DNA of 64,000 nt from Larix kaempferi (GCA_027924585.1 BSBM01000361.1:38423501-38487500), one strand, 5' to 3'. Numbered from the stretch's first letter, positions 36,727 through 47,366 are shown. Notes: a model not told the origin generated them from the sequence alone. Program-made: numbers and translations.

Positions 36727-36978
36727 ATGAACTATGATCAGGGTGCTCTTATAAGAGGTGTAGCTCAGGAATTTATCAATGAAGGCCAATCTAGTGGCAA
36801 TGATATTGTTCAACAACGGTCCTTAGAAACTCTTCCTTTGCCACCAATTGTTTTACATGTGCATATGCAGACTCAAAATGTCAATGGAGGCACTCAATCT
36901 ATGAATTCCTTGTCTGCACCTATTGTGGCTTCAGCTTCTAAGAATTCAAATTCTGAACAAGAAATTCATCAAAGCTAG
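36727..36978 (+). CDS. Short ORF of unknown nature
   Basis: Eighty-three codons from ATG to TAG (MNYDQGALIRGVAQEFINEG...), rich in Ser, Asn and Gln and without a recognisable domain. The composition looks more protein-like than that of nearby chance frames. The sequence just before it (cttctttctaatttcaag) resembles a splice acceptor, so this could be an exon of a lost gene. No neighbouring exon was found. Confidence is low. Confidence 0.25.
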   Translation: MNYDQGALIRGVAQEFINEGQSSGNDIVQQRSLETLPLPPIVLHVHMQTQNVNGGTQSMNSLSAPIVASASKNSNSEQEIHQS

Positions 36979-37295
36979 TTTGGTGCATATTTTTACAAAA
37001 TTGTCTGTATAAGTTGAGGTTGTGGTTAACCACATGCTTTAAAGTAGATAACATAGACATTATGTTTTGAGAGGAATAAACTATGTTCTAAATTATGGCT
37101 ATTGGCAACATATATTTACATGTAAAGATAGTATATTTATGACTACAATGAAAAGTGACACTAACCATACAGTGAAGTCTATTTAACATAAAAAGCGCAT
37201 AGGGTGACACATGCCGCAAGTGCTTGAACAAGCCAAAAAAAACACAGTGACTATGACAGTTGATATATATAAGCATGGTTTTGGTCAAAACTATT

Positions 37296-37480
37296 GTTCG
37301 GCTAGACAAAATGTTCGGCCGAAAACTCTACTACCGAACGATTTTTTCTCGTCACAACTAACTAGCGCATAGACCACGAGGTCGACATCAAATTTAATGT
37401 TCGACTGAACAATTTATTCGGCCGAAAGTATTGTTTCAGCAACCAGGGATCCACCAGCTGGTGGGGACCCCGGGATCCAC
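37296..37480. repeat. Palindrome-rich block (TTCGGCCGAA) with gggatccaccag doublet
   Basis: The perfect 10-bp palindrome ttcggccgaa occurs at about 37313 and 37419, with related ttcggct, accgaacg and ttcgactgaac motifs between. Right of it, gggatccaccag occurs twice around the near-palindrome ccagctggtgg. The block is more GC-rich than its surroundings. Function unknown; it may be untranslated sequence of the adjacent gypsy element. Confidence 0.6.
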
Positions 37481-37889
37481 CAGTTGGCAAGGCAACTTGA
37501 TTTTTTGTATAGGGTTATGAGCCCTAGGTTGTATACTATTTTTGATGAGCCTATGGGAGGCAGGTTGTATTTGATGTATACCCCATAAGGCTATTTTTTA
37601 TATGCCCCAGGAGGGCCATTTTTGTAGATTACACACAATTTTGGATGAGATATATATATACCATTTTTGCGGCACATGATGTATGCGCCTCTTTGTGTGT
37701 GTGATGTATGTATACTTTGTTTTATGTGGCCTATGTGTTGATGTGATGCATATGTATTAGTTGACACTAACATATTTGTTTTGGGCATGATTTATCAACT
37801 TAGGACTTATGATGATGATATACATGTATGTGTAGTCGTAGGTGAAACACATAGATGTATTTATATATGTTTGCTATGCAGGGATATGT

Positions 37890-38340
37890 AGTTGGGTTAT
37901 GCACCAGGTGTCAATTCAACACCTCATTGGTGACGGAGTTAGCGAATGCATTGGCGTTTCTCGGTATATGTGTGAAATTAATGGTTTCAAACTGTCTAAT
38001 GAGAAGGATCACACGCAAAAACTTTCGAAAGAGGAGCGAGTTGCGGACACAACATACATTATTCAACTAAGATACGACAAGTTGTGAGTCGAGATGTACT
38101 TGTAGATGGTGAATGCCCAGGTTCAGGGCATCACTTAATAGACCTATTACGGCATCATACTTTGCTTGGTTGTTTGTAAGTGCCCCCAAGCAAACTCCGT
38201 TGGTGTGGTGAAGTATATGGGAAGGCGGGGGAATATATCCCAGGCAACATATGCTAGATGTTTGGACCATTGACTAGCACCGTCTGCATATCCTATGTAG
38301 ATGTCTGACTGGGAGGCCATCTGCATTTAAGAATAGATGT
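37890..38340 (-). pseudogene. Ty3/gypsy RNase H (Tat-like element)
   Basis: Begins at about 38310 with IYIGYADGASQWSKHLAYVA, the first catalytic Asp in Y-A-D-G-A-S. A frameshift follows, then GVCLGALTNNQAKYDAVIGL, where the usual NNxAE glutamate is replaced by Lys, and LGIHHLQVHLDSQLVV with the third Asp. After another stop come FRKFLRVILLIRQFETINFT and HIPRNANAFANSVTNEVLN, matching the family's end. This type of RNase H, with N-N-x-A-x-Y and D-S-Q-L-V, is the extra archaeal-like domain of Tat/Retand gypsy elements; that subtype call is inference. No RT precedes it here and no integrase follows, so the element is internally deleted. Confidence 0.72.
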
Positions 38341-38461
38341 ATTTTACTTTCTAACTCAAGATAACGTGAAACGAAGGTAAATTTTTGACACAAATAAGAA
38401 TATCAACGGTTGGTGTTGGGTGTCTTGTTTGTGTTGCGGGGGTTAACCCCCTATTGATTTT

Positions 38462-40648
38462 TTAATTTTTTGGGAATGCTTGCAGGTGGTCTTCGTCTTC
38501 GTCAGAAGACAAGGGATCATTGCAAGTGAGGACACCAGCTAAAGGATATTCAGCATCGATGGTATATGGTGAGGTAGTTATTACCTCCTTGTTTTGTAAC
38601 CCTTGTGGGGTTATATAGAGGGGTTGTAATTGGCCTTGTAGTCTCATTAATTCGATACAAGCTTCTCATTCGATGTGCAAAATGTGGCACTGAAATGAGA
38701 AGTGGGTGGTATCTCCACAAGATCGGCAAGGTCATGGTACTCGTGGATGAAAGTGTTCTTGGACTTCTTGGGTATTGATTTGATCCATTCTACAATCTAT
38801 GGCACTGGGGGGAAGCATGTGGGTGGAATGACCACAGGAAAAGCATTCATCATGTGGCATCGTTGTCGTACGTTTGGATGGGTTTTGTGACGTTTTAGGA
38901 TTGACCACAGGTTCTGCAGCTGGTGCAAATTCTGTGGGAGACATGATTGATGGTGTCACTGATGTGGTGACCACATTAATAGATGCAGATTCCTCGATCG
39001 TCACTTGCATGATACAAACGGTTGCCAATGCCTCCCGATATCAAGGGAGTTCTGAGCAATGGTGTGCATAGTTCCCATACTGAGAACATATAGAACATGC
39101 GTGATTCGTACGCAGTGCCTTGGACTCAGATGTGGGCGAGGGAGATGTGCCCCCTTTTACCGTTGGTGGAGCATGTGTTATACTCACAAGGGTGTTCAGA
39201 AGATTCCTTAGCTCCGGAAAAGTAGGACATAATTTTGTTGCGTGGCCTTGTTGCCTGCAAAGAGAACACGGCGGTGTGACCCTTTGATTGGGACTATTGA
39301 CTGGGGCTTTTCACTCATGTTGGTTGAGGTCCTCTGCTTTAGGTTTAGCGGTTTCTGGTAAACTGGATGTCGGGTTAGGTAATAGGGGACCTTTCAACTT
39401 TGGTTGTTCGGTGCCCCCATTGGCGGCCTTAGTTACTATCGATTGTGGTTTAGTTGTGGATGTCATAGGTTGGGTTATCGTAACTGAATGTGTTACGGGA
39501 CTTCTGGGCGTAGCAGCCGAAACAGGGACAAACTCGTAATGGGAAGCAGGTTTGGAAGACATCTCTAGGTAGGGTGGTGTGAGGTACCGTACCGGTATTC
39601 CCAAATTTATCCCAGGTAGAGTTAACTGAGCCATAACCGGTGTCCCTTGTACACCCATGGGAGGGTACAAGAATGGGATTTGAAAAATTGGTGGGCCTGA
39701 AGGGCTCAACGTTTGTTCAATGTCATGACTCAGCGGTGGTGTTGATGATGGTGTTGAGGTAGAGGTATCTCCATTTTCAGCGGTGAAAATTGTGCACATC
39801 AGGTCATCAGTCGATGTAGGGATCCTAGGTGGTGTTCCCGAATATACTCCTAACAAGTTAGAGTCCTTGTAAATATCGAGGGCAATGTCAACATATGGTT
39901 GATCATCGCCCAATACAATCGGCAGGACATTGTTGGGGTTTCTTGTGGTGTTGGGGTCATAGTAGTTAAGTTGAACGAGAGTAACTACCTTCCCATTTAA
40001 GGGAAACAACATGATACGGAAGACCGAGGAGTTTACCGCCTTCATGACGTACATGTAACTGCACCCCAAGAGGATGTTGTAGTCAAGTTCAGCATCAACT
40101 ACTTTGATATCAATCATTACCATCTTTCCCCCCGGCTCTATGGGGACACTTTGGTACAATCCTCCTTGTTGGGATGGTCTCCCATCATACACGCGAAGAA
40201 CGATAGACGAGGGAACCAGATCAGGGGACCCTAATCATTTCCAGACTTTTGCAGACATGACACAAGTGGATGCACCTTTGTCAATGATACATCGATGGAT
40301 CATGACATTCTTCACGGTAACTGGAACTTGAAATGCGACTGACGATGGTAGTTGCGGATCACCTTTGTCGAGATCAAAGGTCATGAGGTGCGAGTCGGAT
40401 GGATCTATGGCGCTGAGTGCATTGAGTAATGCCTTTCGCTATGTTGGGAAATACTATAACACTTCTAATGTGGACATGGCTGCAGGGGATTGACCCAAGT
40501 CATCCACAATACTATAATTGTGGGAAGATTTCATGTGAGGGTTATTAGGGGTACACCAAAGTGGAACTTTCGGAATCCATGGGATTTGTTTGGTATTCGG
40601 GTGTGGTATCTGTAGAGGGCCCCCCGAGGGGATAGGAACTTCTTCCAC
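38462..40648 (-). pseudogene. Gypsy protease fused to a tail with four zinc-knuckle motifs
   Basis: One reading frame spans 40648 to 38462, broken only by nonsense codons. It opens VPIPSGGPLQIPHPNTKQIP and has SPAAMSTLEVL and KALLNALSAIDPSDSHLM. The protease active site is D-K-G-A-S at 40268-40282 (usually D-S/T-G-A-S), followed by VYDGRPSQQGG and LDYNILLGCSYMYVMKAV. A long Pro/Thr/Ser-rich linker reaches 39311. After an in-frame TGA the same frame gives CSLCRQQGHATKLC (39268-39227), CSICSQYGNYAHHC (39097-39056, His to Asn), CFSCGHSTHMLPPSAIDC (38845-38792, irregular) and CRSCGDTTHFSFQC (38728-38687). It ends with an acidic tail, ...SSDEDEDHLQAFPKN. Zinc knuckles after the protease are unusual, because the gag knuckle normally precedes it. 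Confidence 0.75.
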
Positions 40649-40656
40649 TTGGGGGG

Positions 40657-41279
40657 GGAGGGAGGCCCATAATAACCTCTAGCTCATGTCTATAGGTCTA
40701 CATCCAATGTATAGATATTTTGAAAAGAGTCATCGTCGGGTGGGCGAGGGTCTTGTTGTTTCATAACTACCCCTTGATTCGCAAAGGGTTGTTGTAACAC
40801 GGTGGTTTGGGTTTGGGGAGGATTCGTTTCCTGAGGAGAGTTTGTCACCATCTTTTTTTTGGACTTGACTAACTATTGGAAGTCGGGGATAAGAGGACAA
40901 TGATGTGTGTAATGGCCATAATCGCCACAAATGGAGCAACAATAATTAGTCATCAGGGTGGTATTCTTCCCTTGTTTGGGGCGATCATTAGTCCCTACAT
41001 TTTGGTTACCTGTATTCTGGTTTTGATGGGGAGGGGGGTTGCCCCCTTGTCCTGGATGTTGATTCAGTTTGTTCTTACCTTTCTTCTTCCCCTGAGTCTA
41101 CAAATTTTGTGGGTTGTGTGTTTGATCCCCAGTATGGTCGCCAATTTTGTTTGCGGACATTCCGTCAGTGCGGACACTAATCAATCTCCCTAGTCCAAAT
41201 AGTTTGGATCTAGAAAAAAAGTAGTACAAAACACAAATATCTTTCCTAGATGAACCAAATTGCAAGAGGTATGGAAGGA
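40657..41279 (-). pseudogene. Gypsy gag C-terminal part with CCHC knuckle
   Basis: Reads right to left from the solo LTR: LPYLLQFGSSRKDI, then a Gln/Asn/Pro-rich stretch and the knuckle CSICGDYGHYTHHC at about 40939-40897, a canonical C-x2-C-x4-H-x4-C that binds RNA in gag. A TAG follows. The frame then carries on (VTNSPQETNPPQTQTT, RPPDDDSFQNIYTLDVDL) until a run of C residues near 40650, where a one-base change shifts it into the protease frame. Plus-strand frames at 40876-41193 are shadows. Confidence 0.72.
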
Positions 41280-42009
41280 TGACTTACCTTATGATTGTAG
41301 TGCTATCTCCTCACTTGGTGTAGCTCCTGATCTTCAGATCACCAGCTGCAAAACAGTACACAACAAGTGGAAACATACAAATACCAATAACATGAAAATA
41401 TAGATCAATCTAAACTAAAAGTGAAAGAAGCTAATTCTAAAGATCTTACAACAATAAGATTTTTATGGAAAGAATCTATATTACTGTAAATATAAGAAGT
41501 ACATAGGGAGATATTAAAACCGAGCTCTTTCGTCGTAACTCCTTCCAAATGATCCTATCCTCAAAGATCCAAGTTTTTTTCCTTCTAATGGATGAAAGGG
41601 AATAAGCTCTAGGAGAATTTCACCAGCATTTAAGTGCTCTATCTTTCTCCTCCCTTAACCATGGAGAGAGGGTTTGTATTTATAGGCCTAAAGGGATAGG
41701 ATAGGTTGAGTATTTGTGGGAGAAGCTCAAGGGAACATGTCAAAAGGTAAGGGGATCGAGTGCCACCCTTCCTAGTTCATAGGGATAAGTCTACACATAA
41801 CCATGGGTTCTAGAATCCGCCGAAGCTTCTCTTTCTCCTTTTAAACCAACAGTTCTGCACTTTGTACAAAGGAAACACACATCTTTTGAGGGTGACACAC
41901 CTTGTCCAAAGGCAGAAGGTGGCACCGACGTGCTCTGTCAATGTCTAGAGTGTGTCACCAAAGGTATGATGCACTTTGTCAATGTGTAAGGTGTGTCGGG
42001 GTGACAACA
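41280..42009 (-). mobile_element. Solo LTR inserted in the gypsy gag
   Basis: On the minus strand it opens tgttgtcacccc and closes ggtaagtca. The plus-strand flanks are aagga (41275-41279) and aaggg (42010-42014), a 5-bp duplication with one mismatch. The gag frame is open on both sides and joins without a shift when the block is removed. A minus-strand TATA box, tataaatacaaacc, lies at about 41671-41684, as expected for an LTR promoter. No internal domains adjoin it. Confidence 0.68.
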
Positions 42010-43200
42010 AAGGGAAAAAAGAGTAACAACAACTCTTTCTTCAATCAATTGGCCAAAGTGATTTAGGAATTAGGGAAAATGAAGGACACATAACTCATGA
42101 TGACGAGATTTTGGTTTAACAAGTTGGCAGTGTTCAATTGCTCAAATTGTTGAGGTTGTTGAATGTAAGAAGGTTGAACTAGGTTAACCCCCATGTGGGG
42201 GGGAGGTTGCTGACTAGTTGGGCATGGGAAAGGATAATGAGGCTTATACCCTAGGGGTGGGATAAATGTGGTTTGTGATCCATAAGAGGTGGACGTAGGA
42301 ACAACTTGTGCCATTGGTGGTGTAGGAACCATTGCCACTTGGCTAACATCTGGGTACGTAGGACTATATGATCAATGTTGTAATTGACCAACTAGTGGGG
42401 TTGGTATCGGTATAGGGGTTACCGACATAGGTGGCATGGATGGGTAGTGGGGAACCATGTTGAATGGCACCGATGTGGTAGGAGGAACCTTTCCTAAATG
42501 GGAAATAGACCCAATAATCCCATCCACCAAATGTGACGACCCTGAAGGTGTAGGATCCAACGACCTATGTCGAGGGGCATGAGGGAGGATAGTATAAAGG
42601 TAGCCAGATTGTGCATATATGAGATCGAAATGTTGTTGTTTCATAATAGCCTCTTCCTCACTTTGCGGCATGGAGGTGGCGACATCTTTGGCTATGGCTG
42701 GGTTGGAGAGATTTAATAAACCAATTCAAGAAAAAGGGAGGTTGTATATCGATCTTGCACAATGTACGACGCATGCGCCACTCATGGATGTGGTTCGCGA
42801 TGTGGGTAGATGTGTTTTGCCAAAACTTTGTGATAATTTTGAGGCCAAGGTCATGTCGAATTGGGCGCTGGAAGTAAGTAAGAAACGCAATGGCCAATGG
42901 TGTGAATGTGGCATGGGTTGCACTTGCTAGGTTGACATACCATTTGGATGTCGTGCCTGTGAGAGTACGTTGAAAGAGGCGAAGCCTCATAGGATCGTCC
43001 ATTATGTTGTTAGATCAAAACCATAAGTGGAATGACATGACATGGTTGACGGGATCGTCCCCCTGCTTTCCTTCGAATTTGGGGATATCAGAGGGAATTT
43101 TATCTGGCATAGTCAGTCATGTGGGATCATGAGCTATGGGATCATTTATTAGTTTGGCCAAATCAGGTATATTTAAACTAACCATGAATGGTAAGGTAGG
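42010..43200 (-). pseudogene. Ty3/gypsy gag core (Tat-like element)
   Basis: From about 43160 the frame reads IPDLAKLINDPIAHD and KIPSDIPKFEGKQGDDPVNH. It continues in 43002-42658 as DDPMRLRLFQRTLTGTTSKW, YVNLASATHATFTPLAIAFL and LKIITKFWQNTSTHIANHIH, which is the Retrotrans_gag fold with its R-L-F-x-R-T-L-x-G-x-x-x-x-W-Y signature. Downstream is a Pro-rich region (42671-42063) with YPSMPPMSVTPIPIPTP and PQQFEQLNTANLLNQ. The C-terminal part lies beyond the solo LTR. Several frameshifts and stops are present. The plus-strand frame 42619-42930 is a shadow. Confidence 0.8.
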
Positions 43201-43500
43201 GACCATTGGTCTTTCCATTGTGTGTGGGATGTGATTTTGGGGTTTTGATGGCTATGAACCCATTTGGTAATGAAACCATTACATATGCCTTTAAGGCACC
43301 TATGATGACCTTGTGCCATTGAAGAAGCCCTTGGAAATCATGATGAAAGCCCACATGACATATTGATAAAAACCATCTTGTTGAAAATAATCTTAACATG
43401 CTTGTTGGTCCTTAAACCCACATACCTAGGTCTTAGAGCCCCTTATTGCGTACAATGATCATCTTGAAGAAGTTTCCTTGTTGAAGAAGGCATTGAATGG
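43201..43500. other. Leader of the gypsy gag, no further feature
   Basis: Contains a minus-strand open stretch (43399-43178) likely to be the N-terminal part of gag in another frame. I could not find an LTR or primer-binding site for the element here. Confidence 0.4.
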
Positions 43501-45878
43501 TGTTGAAGACCCTTTTTAATAATTAATAAAAGGTTTAGTATTTAAAAGAATTTTAATCTAAATTAAATTTGAAATTAAGTACTTTTTGACAAACCCTAAT
43601 AATTAAATAAAATACTTTAAATAATTATATAATTAATAGAATAATTTGTTTTTTAAAAATCCTATTTATCCTAGGTCGGCCCAGCATTTTAATTATTAAA
43701 TAACAAATTATTTTAAATAAAATTATATTTGTAGGTCGGCCCAGAAATTTTTTTGGGGGGGAAATGTGTATAAATAGAAATGCAAACTCATTTTTGACAC
43801 AAGAAACTAGCTTTGAATTTTCGGATTTACTGTAGCAGCCAGAGTAGTATTCTGAATTTTTATGCTCTGATTTTGGGTTAGACAGAGGGAGTTCTGAGGC
43901 AGCTGCAGAGATAAAAAATAAAGTTTTTTTTTTCCACTGAGGCAGTCACAGTATATATTTCAAGTGGTGTAAAGAACAAACTTTGGTGATGAAGAAATTC
44001 TGGTCTGATTTTTGACACAATAAAAGCTACAGCAGCAGTAGCAAGAAAGACAAGGAGACCATAGTAAAGAACACCAGCATAAGAAGCAAGTTTAAATGTA
44101 TTATTTCTCTCTATATCTTCAAGTATGTATAGTAGGAGCATGCATCAAGATTAGAACTCAGGTCTGACAGCTGCAGCATGAAAAGATAGTATCTTAAGAT
44201 GTAAAGAAGCCACAGTCCAAAGGTGGAAGATGCCCCTAGCCCAGGAAGGTTTCTACCATTCTTGGCATTCATGTGATGATCTTATCTCACGACTGGGTTA
44301 TCTAGTAACAGTCTAAAAGCCTGTGATGTAAACAGCAGATTGAAATTCTATTAGTGAGAAGCATTCTGGGTGTCTCACAGTGACAATGGTTTGATTTGAC
44401 ATGATAAGAGAAAGCTATGATAATGGCAGTGTATTGACAGTGTTGACTTGACTGTGATAGAGCTTGACTTGACTATGCCTATATAACAGTAACAGCCTAG
44501 TGATATGGTAGCTTGATAGTGACAGAGATGTACATGACAAAGATAGCAGATTGAGATTGAGTGAAAGTCTGCATTGACTAAGTTTGACATTTAACTTTGT
44601 ATGATTGGACAAGTATGTTTTGACAAGTTGACTATATTTAGTATTTACTAAGAGACTGATAGTATTGACTGAGGTTGACAAGTTGACTGTAAGTAAGAGA
44701 CTGTACAGATAGTATTCTTTGAGAAGTTGACAGAGTTCCTTGACAATGTTTGACAAGTTGTGTTGATCTAGTATGATTGGATGAGTGTCGTAAATGAGAA
44801 ATTTGACAAATCTTGACAAGGTTGACAGTTTTCTGATAGAGAGTGGTTGAATCTATTTGGTCTAAATGTTTACTTGGTTAATCCTTAGTCTGTGGTATTG
44901 TGTTGAATTTGACTGTGAAGCCTTATGGTTGAGTTGTTGAGTTGAGTCTTGTGTTTTGCTTGAGGTCTGTTTGTGTGAGAGTCTTACTTGATGATGTAGG
45001 CCCAAATTGAAAAGAAATGGATAACTTCCAAAGAAAATGATCAGATTAGCACAAGTTCTTTGATCATATTGACACAGGTACAGGTTGGTTCAGTTGAGCA
45101 GGAATAACACAGGCTGTCCTATGTGCAGTTGGTCTAACTCAGATTGGTTAAGTTGTATGAGCAGTTGGTTTGACCGAGGTGGTCTGGTATATAGTTGGTT
45201 GAACTCAGATTACTGATTCGAATAATGTGAACAGCAGATTGATTGGTAAAGACATATTGATTAATTGACAAGCAGTGTTGCACAATTGTGGTGCATTGGT
45301 CAGTGGACAGTTGATGAGCAATGGTCAGTTGATGAACAGTGACAGTGGTTGTGCACTGTGATACAAATTGTGTAGTGTGGTACAGGTGTTGGATAGCAGG
45401 TCCGCAGGATCAGTGCAATTTGTGGTTCAGTAGTTCAGTATCTATCTTCATATCAGGGTGGTAGGACGGGGCAAGGAAATCTAGGGAGCTAAGGCTTCCT
45501 TCAGGTTGTAGCCTGTAAACCAGGGGGTTGTAGCCTTTTTCCAGTTGTAGCTGGAGAATTGAAGTCTTTGTAACAAAGGGGGTTGTTGCTGGTAAATTAT
45601 TATTATAAAGGCTTCCGTGGTTTTTCCCCCAGGACTTGGGTTTCCACGTAAAAATATTGTGTACTGTGTTTTGCAATGCTTCCTATGTGATGATGATATG
45701 ATGATATGTGATGATGAGTTGTAGTTGTTAATAATGCTGATGATGATATAATGATAATGTGATAATTAAGTACTCTGCATAATATTGAAAAAGCTGCCAA
45801 TGATTGTTAAAGTTGAAAAAGTAATAAAAGCTACACACACTGTTCAGCCCCCTCTCAATGTGCTCAGTGTGTCCAACA
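43501..45878 (+). mobile_element. LTR-like unit, about 2.4 kb
   Basis: Opens tgttgaagaccc and closes gtccaaca, giving TGTTG...CAACA ends. A TATA box (tataaatag) at about 43771 sits where a plus-strand LTR promoter would be. Near the right end, gggtttccacgtaaaaatat and cagccccctctcaatg resemble the closing parts of plant copia LTRs. A doublet taggtcggcccag occurs at about 43672 and 43732. The middle (44390-44830) is dense in TTGAC. No target duplication, primer site or second LTR was found, so the limits are tentative. The minus-strand frames 44819-44415 and 45676-45410 have no domain. Confidence 0.4.
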
Positions 45879-45984
45879 TGCAGAACATTGAATTTTTTTA
45901 GAATGTTGCCTGTCAATAATTTGGGTCTCTGCTATAGATGGAGTTCAAGGTGAAATAAGAAAAGAAAAGAGGAAGAGGACATCG

Positions 45985-47366
45985 CAGGGGAGGATGATGG
46001 GAGTCTTTTTGCAATGTAGCTTTCAAAGACGGCCATGTTCCTCTGGATATAGAGCCTATTGCTAGAAAAGTTGCGGCCGAGTGTTGCGGTGTACCGTTAA
46101 GCATAAATGTAATAGCCGCAACAATGAAGGATAAAACCACTGTGGATGAGTGGTGTCGTGCTTTAGAGCAAATGCAAACAATGGATCCGCACTTTCCAGC
46201 TCATCCTCTCCTTCCTGTGGAAAAGCAATTCTATCGCAATTCGAGGTGGGGTTATGATAGTTTACCCAGTGCTAACTCAAAGAATTGTTTCTTGTATTGT
46301 GCCATGTTTCCTCTTGCGGAAGAAATCGAGGTGGACAAGTTGGTTGGAATGTGGATTGCAGAAGGTCTTGTTCAGAGCAAGGAACCTGCAGAAGATCCTG
46401 TTCAAAGCAAGGAACCAACAGAAGGTCATGTTCAGAGAAAGGAACCAACAGTTTAGAGCAAGGAACCAATTAAGAACAAGGAAGCAACAGTTCAGAGCAA
46501 GGAACCAATTAAGAACAAGGAACCAACAGTTCAGAGCAATAAACCAGCAGAAGGTCCTGTTCAGAGCAAGGAACCAACAGTTCAGAGCAAGGGACCAGCA
46601 GAAGGTCCTGTTCAGAGCAAGGAACCAACAGATTTGATGCAGACCACCCACAATTATATAAAATTACTTGTAAATCGTCATTTGCTCAAGGTAACCCACA
46701 TTCCCAATGGATTAGTTTTTTTAAAATCTCACGATCAATTCCATGGCTTTGCAATGCATATCGTAGACACTGAAAATCATCTGTTCAGGAAACTTGCTTT
46801 TACCGTCGAGGACCTTGAGGCTTTCCTTGAAACCACTTTTGAGGAGGATTCCAACAGATTTGATCCTTTCCTCCAGACTTTCCCTGAAACCACTTTTGAG
46901 GAGGATTGCAAAAGAATATCATTATAAGGCAATGATATTCGATCTCTGCCACCAAGGAAATTGAAATACACACAACCTGTAACTTTAATATTAGGGGCAA
47001 ATAAAGCCTTGGAGGAGGTTCCAACAAATTTTTTTTGTTGACCTCACTTGTTTGAAGGTGCTGGATTTATCTAGAACACAAATAAAGTTATTGCCAACAA
47101 CATTGTGCCAACTCACACAACTTGAATATCTAGATTTAAGTCACACTGAAATCGAAGATATTTCTCAAAATATAGGTGATCTCTATAGGCTTGAGTTTTT
47201 GAATATTTATGGATGTATCAAACTAAAATTATTGCATCAAACTATAAGCAATCTTTGTAGACTTCAATTTTTAGATTCCAAAGTAAATCCAATACCAAGT
47301 CAAATATACAACCTTAAGAATCTTAAGTTTTTGAGACTATCTCAATATAGATTCTATGAGACATGA
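45985..47366 (+). pseudogene. NB-LRR disease-resistance gene fragment
   Basis: NB-LRR proteins are intracellular immune receptors. The fragment starts late in the NB-ARC domain: FCNVAFKDGHVPLDIEPIAR, then VAAECCGVPLSINVIAATMK with the GLPL motif as GVPL, and NCFLYCAMFPLAEEIEVDKL with the RNBS-D motif, then VGMWIAEGL of the winged helix. Next comes a nine-unit VQSKEP repeat (46370-46630), then THNYIKLLVNRHLLKVTHIP, with a tandem ETTFEED doublet at about 46830-46910. One TAG at 46454 and a TAA at 46925 interrupt the frame. After a shift in a T run near 47030, leucine-rich repeats follow (LKVLDLSRTQIKLLPTTLCQ, LEYLDLSHTEIEDISQNIGD) to a stop at 47366. P-loop, kinase-2 and any N-terminal CC or TIR domain are absent, and most LRRs are missing. 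Confidence 0.88.
46370..46630 (+). repeat. In-frame VQSKEP repeat within the NB-LRR fragment
   Basis: Nine consecutive units open gttcagagcaaggaacc or a variant. Their lengths are 30, 30, 21, 39, 39, 30, 21, 30 and 21 bp, all multiples of three. The peptides are VQSKEP followed by AEDP, TEGH, T, IKNKE(A/P)T, AEGP and similar. The unit is highly charged and probably disordered. One unit has TAG in place of CAG. Confidence 0.93.

Noticed and set aside
39288-39539. Plus-strand Gly/Val-rich frame of 83 codons
   Set aside because: Shadow of the Pro/Thr-rich linker of the minus-strand protease frame.
40876-41193. Plus-strand 105-codon frame with hydrophobic segments
   Set aside because: It is the reverse complement of the gag knuckle and its Gln/Pro-rich flank, which has domain support on the minus strand.
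42619-42930. Plus-strand 103-codon frame with several cysteines
   Set aside because: Shadow opposite the well-supported gag core.
44415-44819. Minus-strand 134-codon Leu/Ser/Thr-rich frame
   Set aside because: It arises from the TTGAC/GTCAA-rich degenerate repeat; no domain and no start context.
43501-45878. Calling this a complete element with TSD
   Set aside because: Flanks (aatgg and tgcag) do not match and no primer site follows, so only an LTR-like label is given.
45985-47366. Functional resistance gene
   Set aside because: P-loop and N-terminal domains are absent, and there are in-frame stops and a frameshift before the LRRs.
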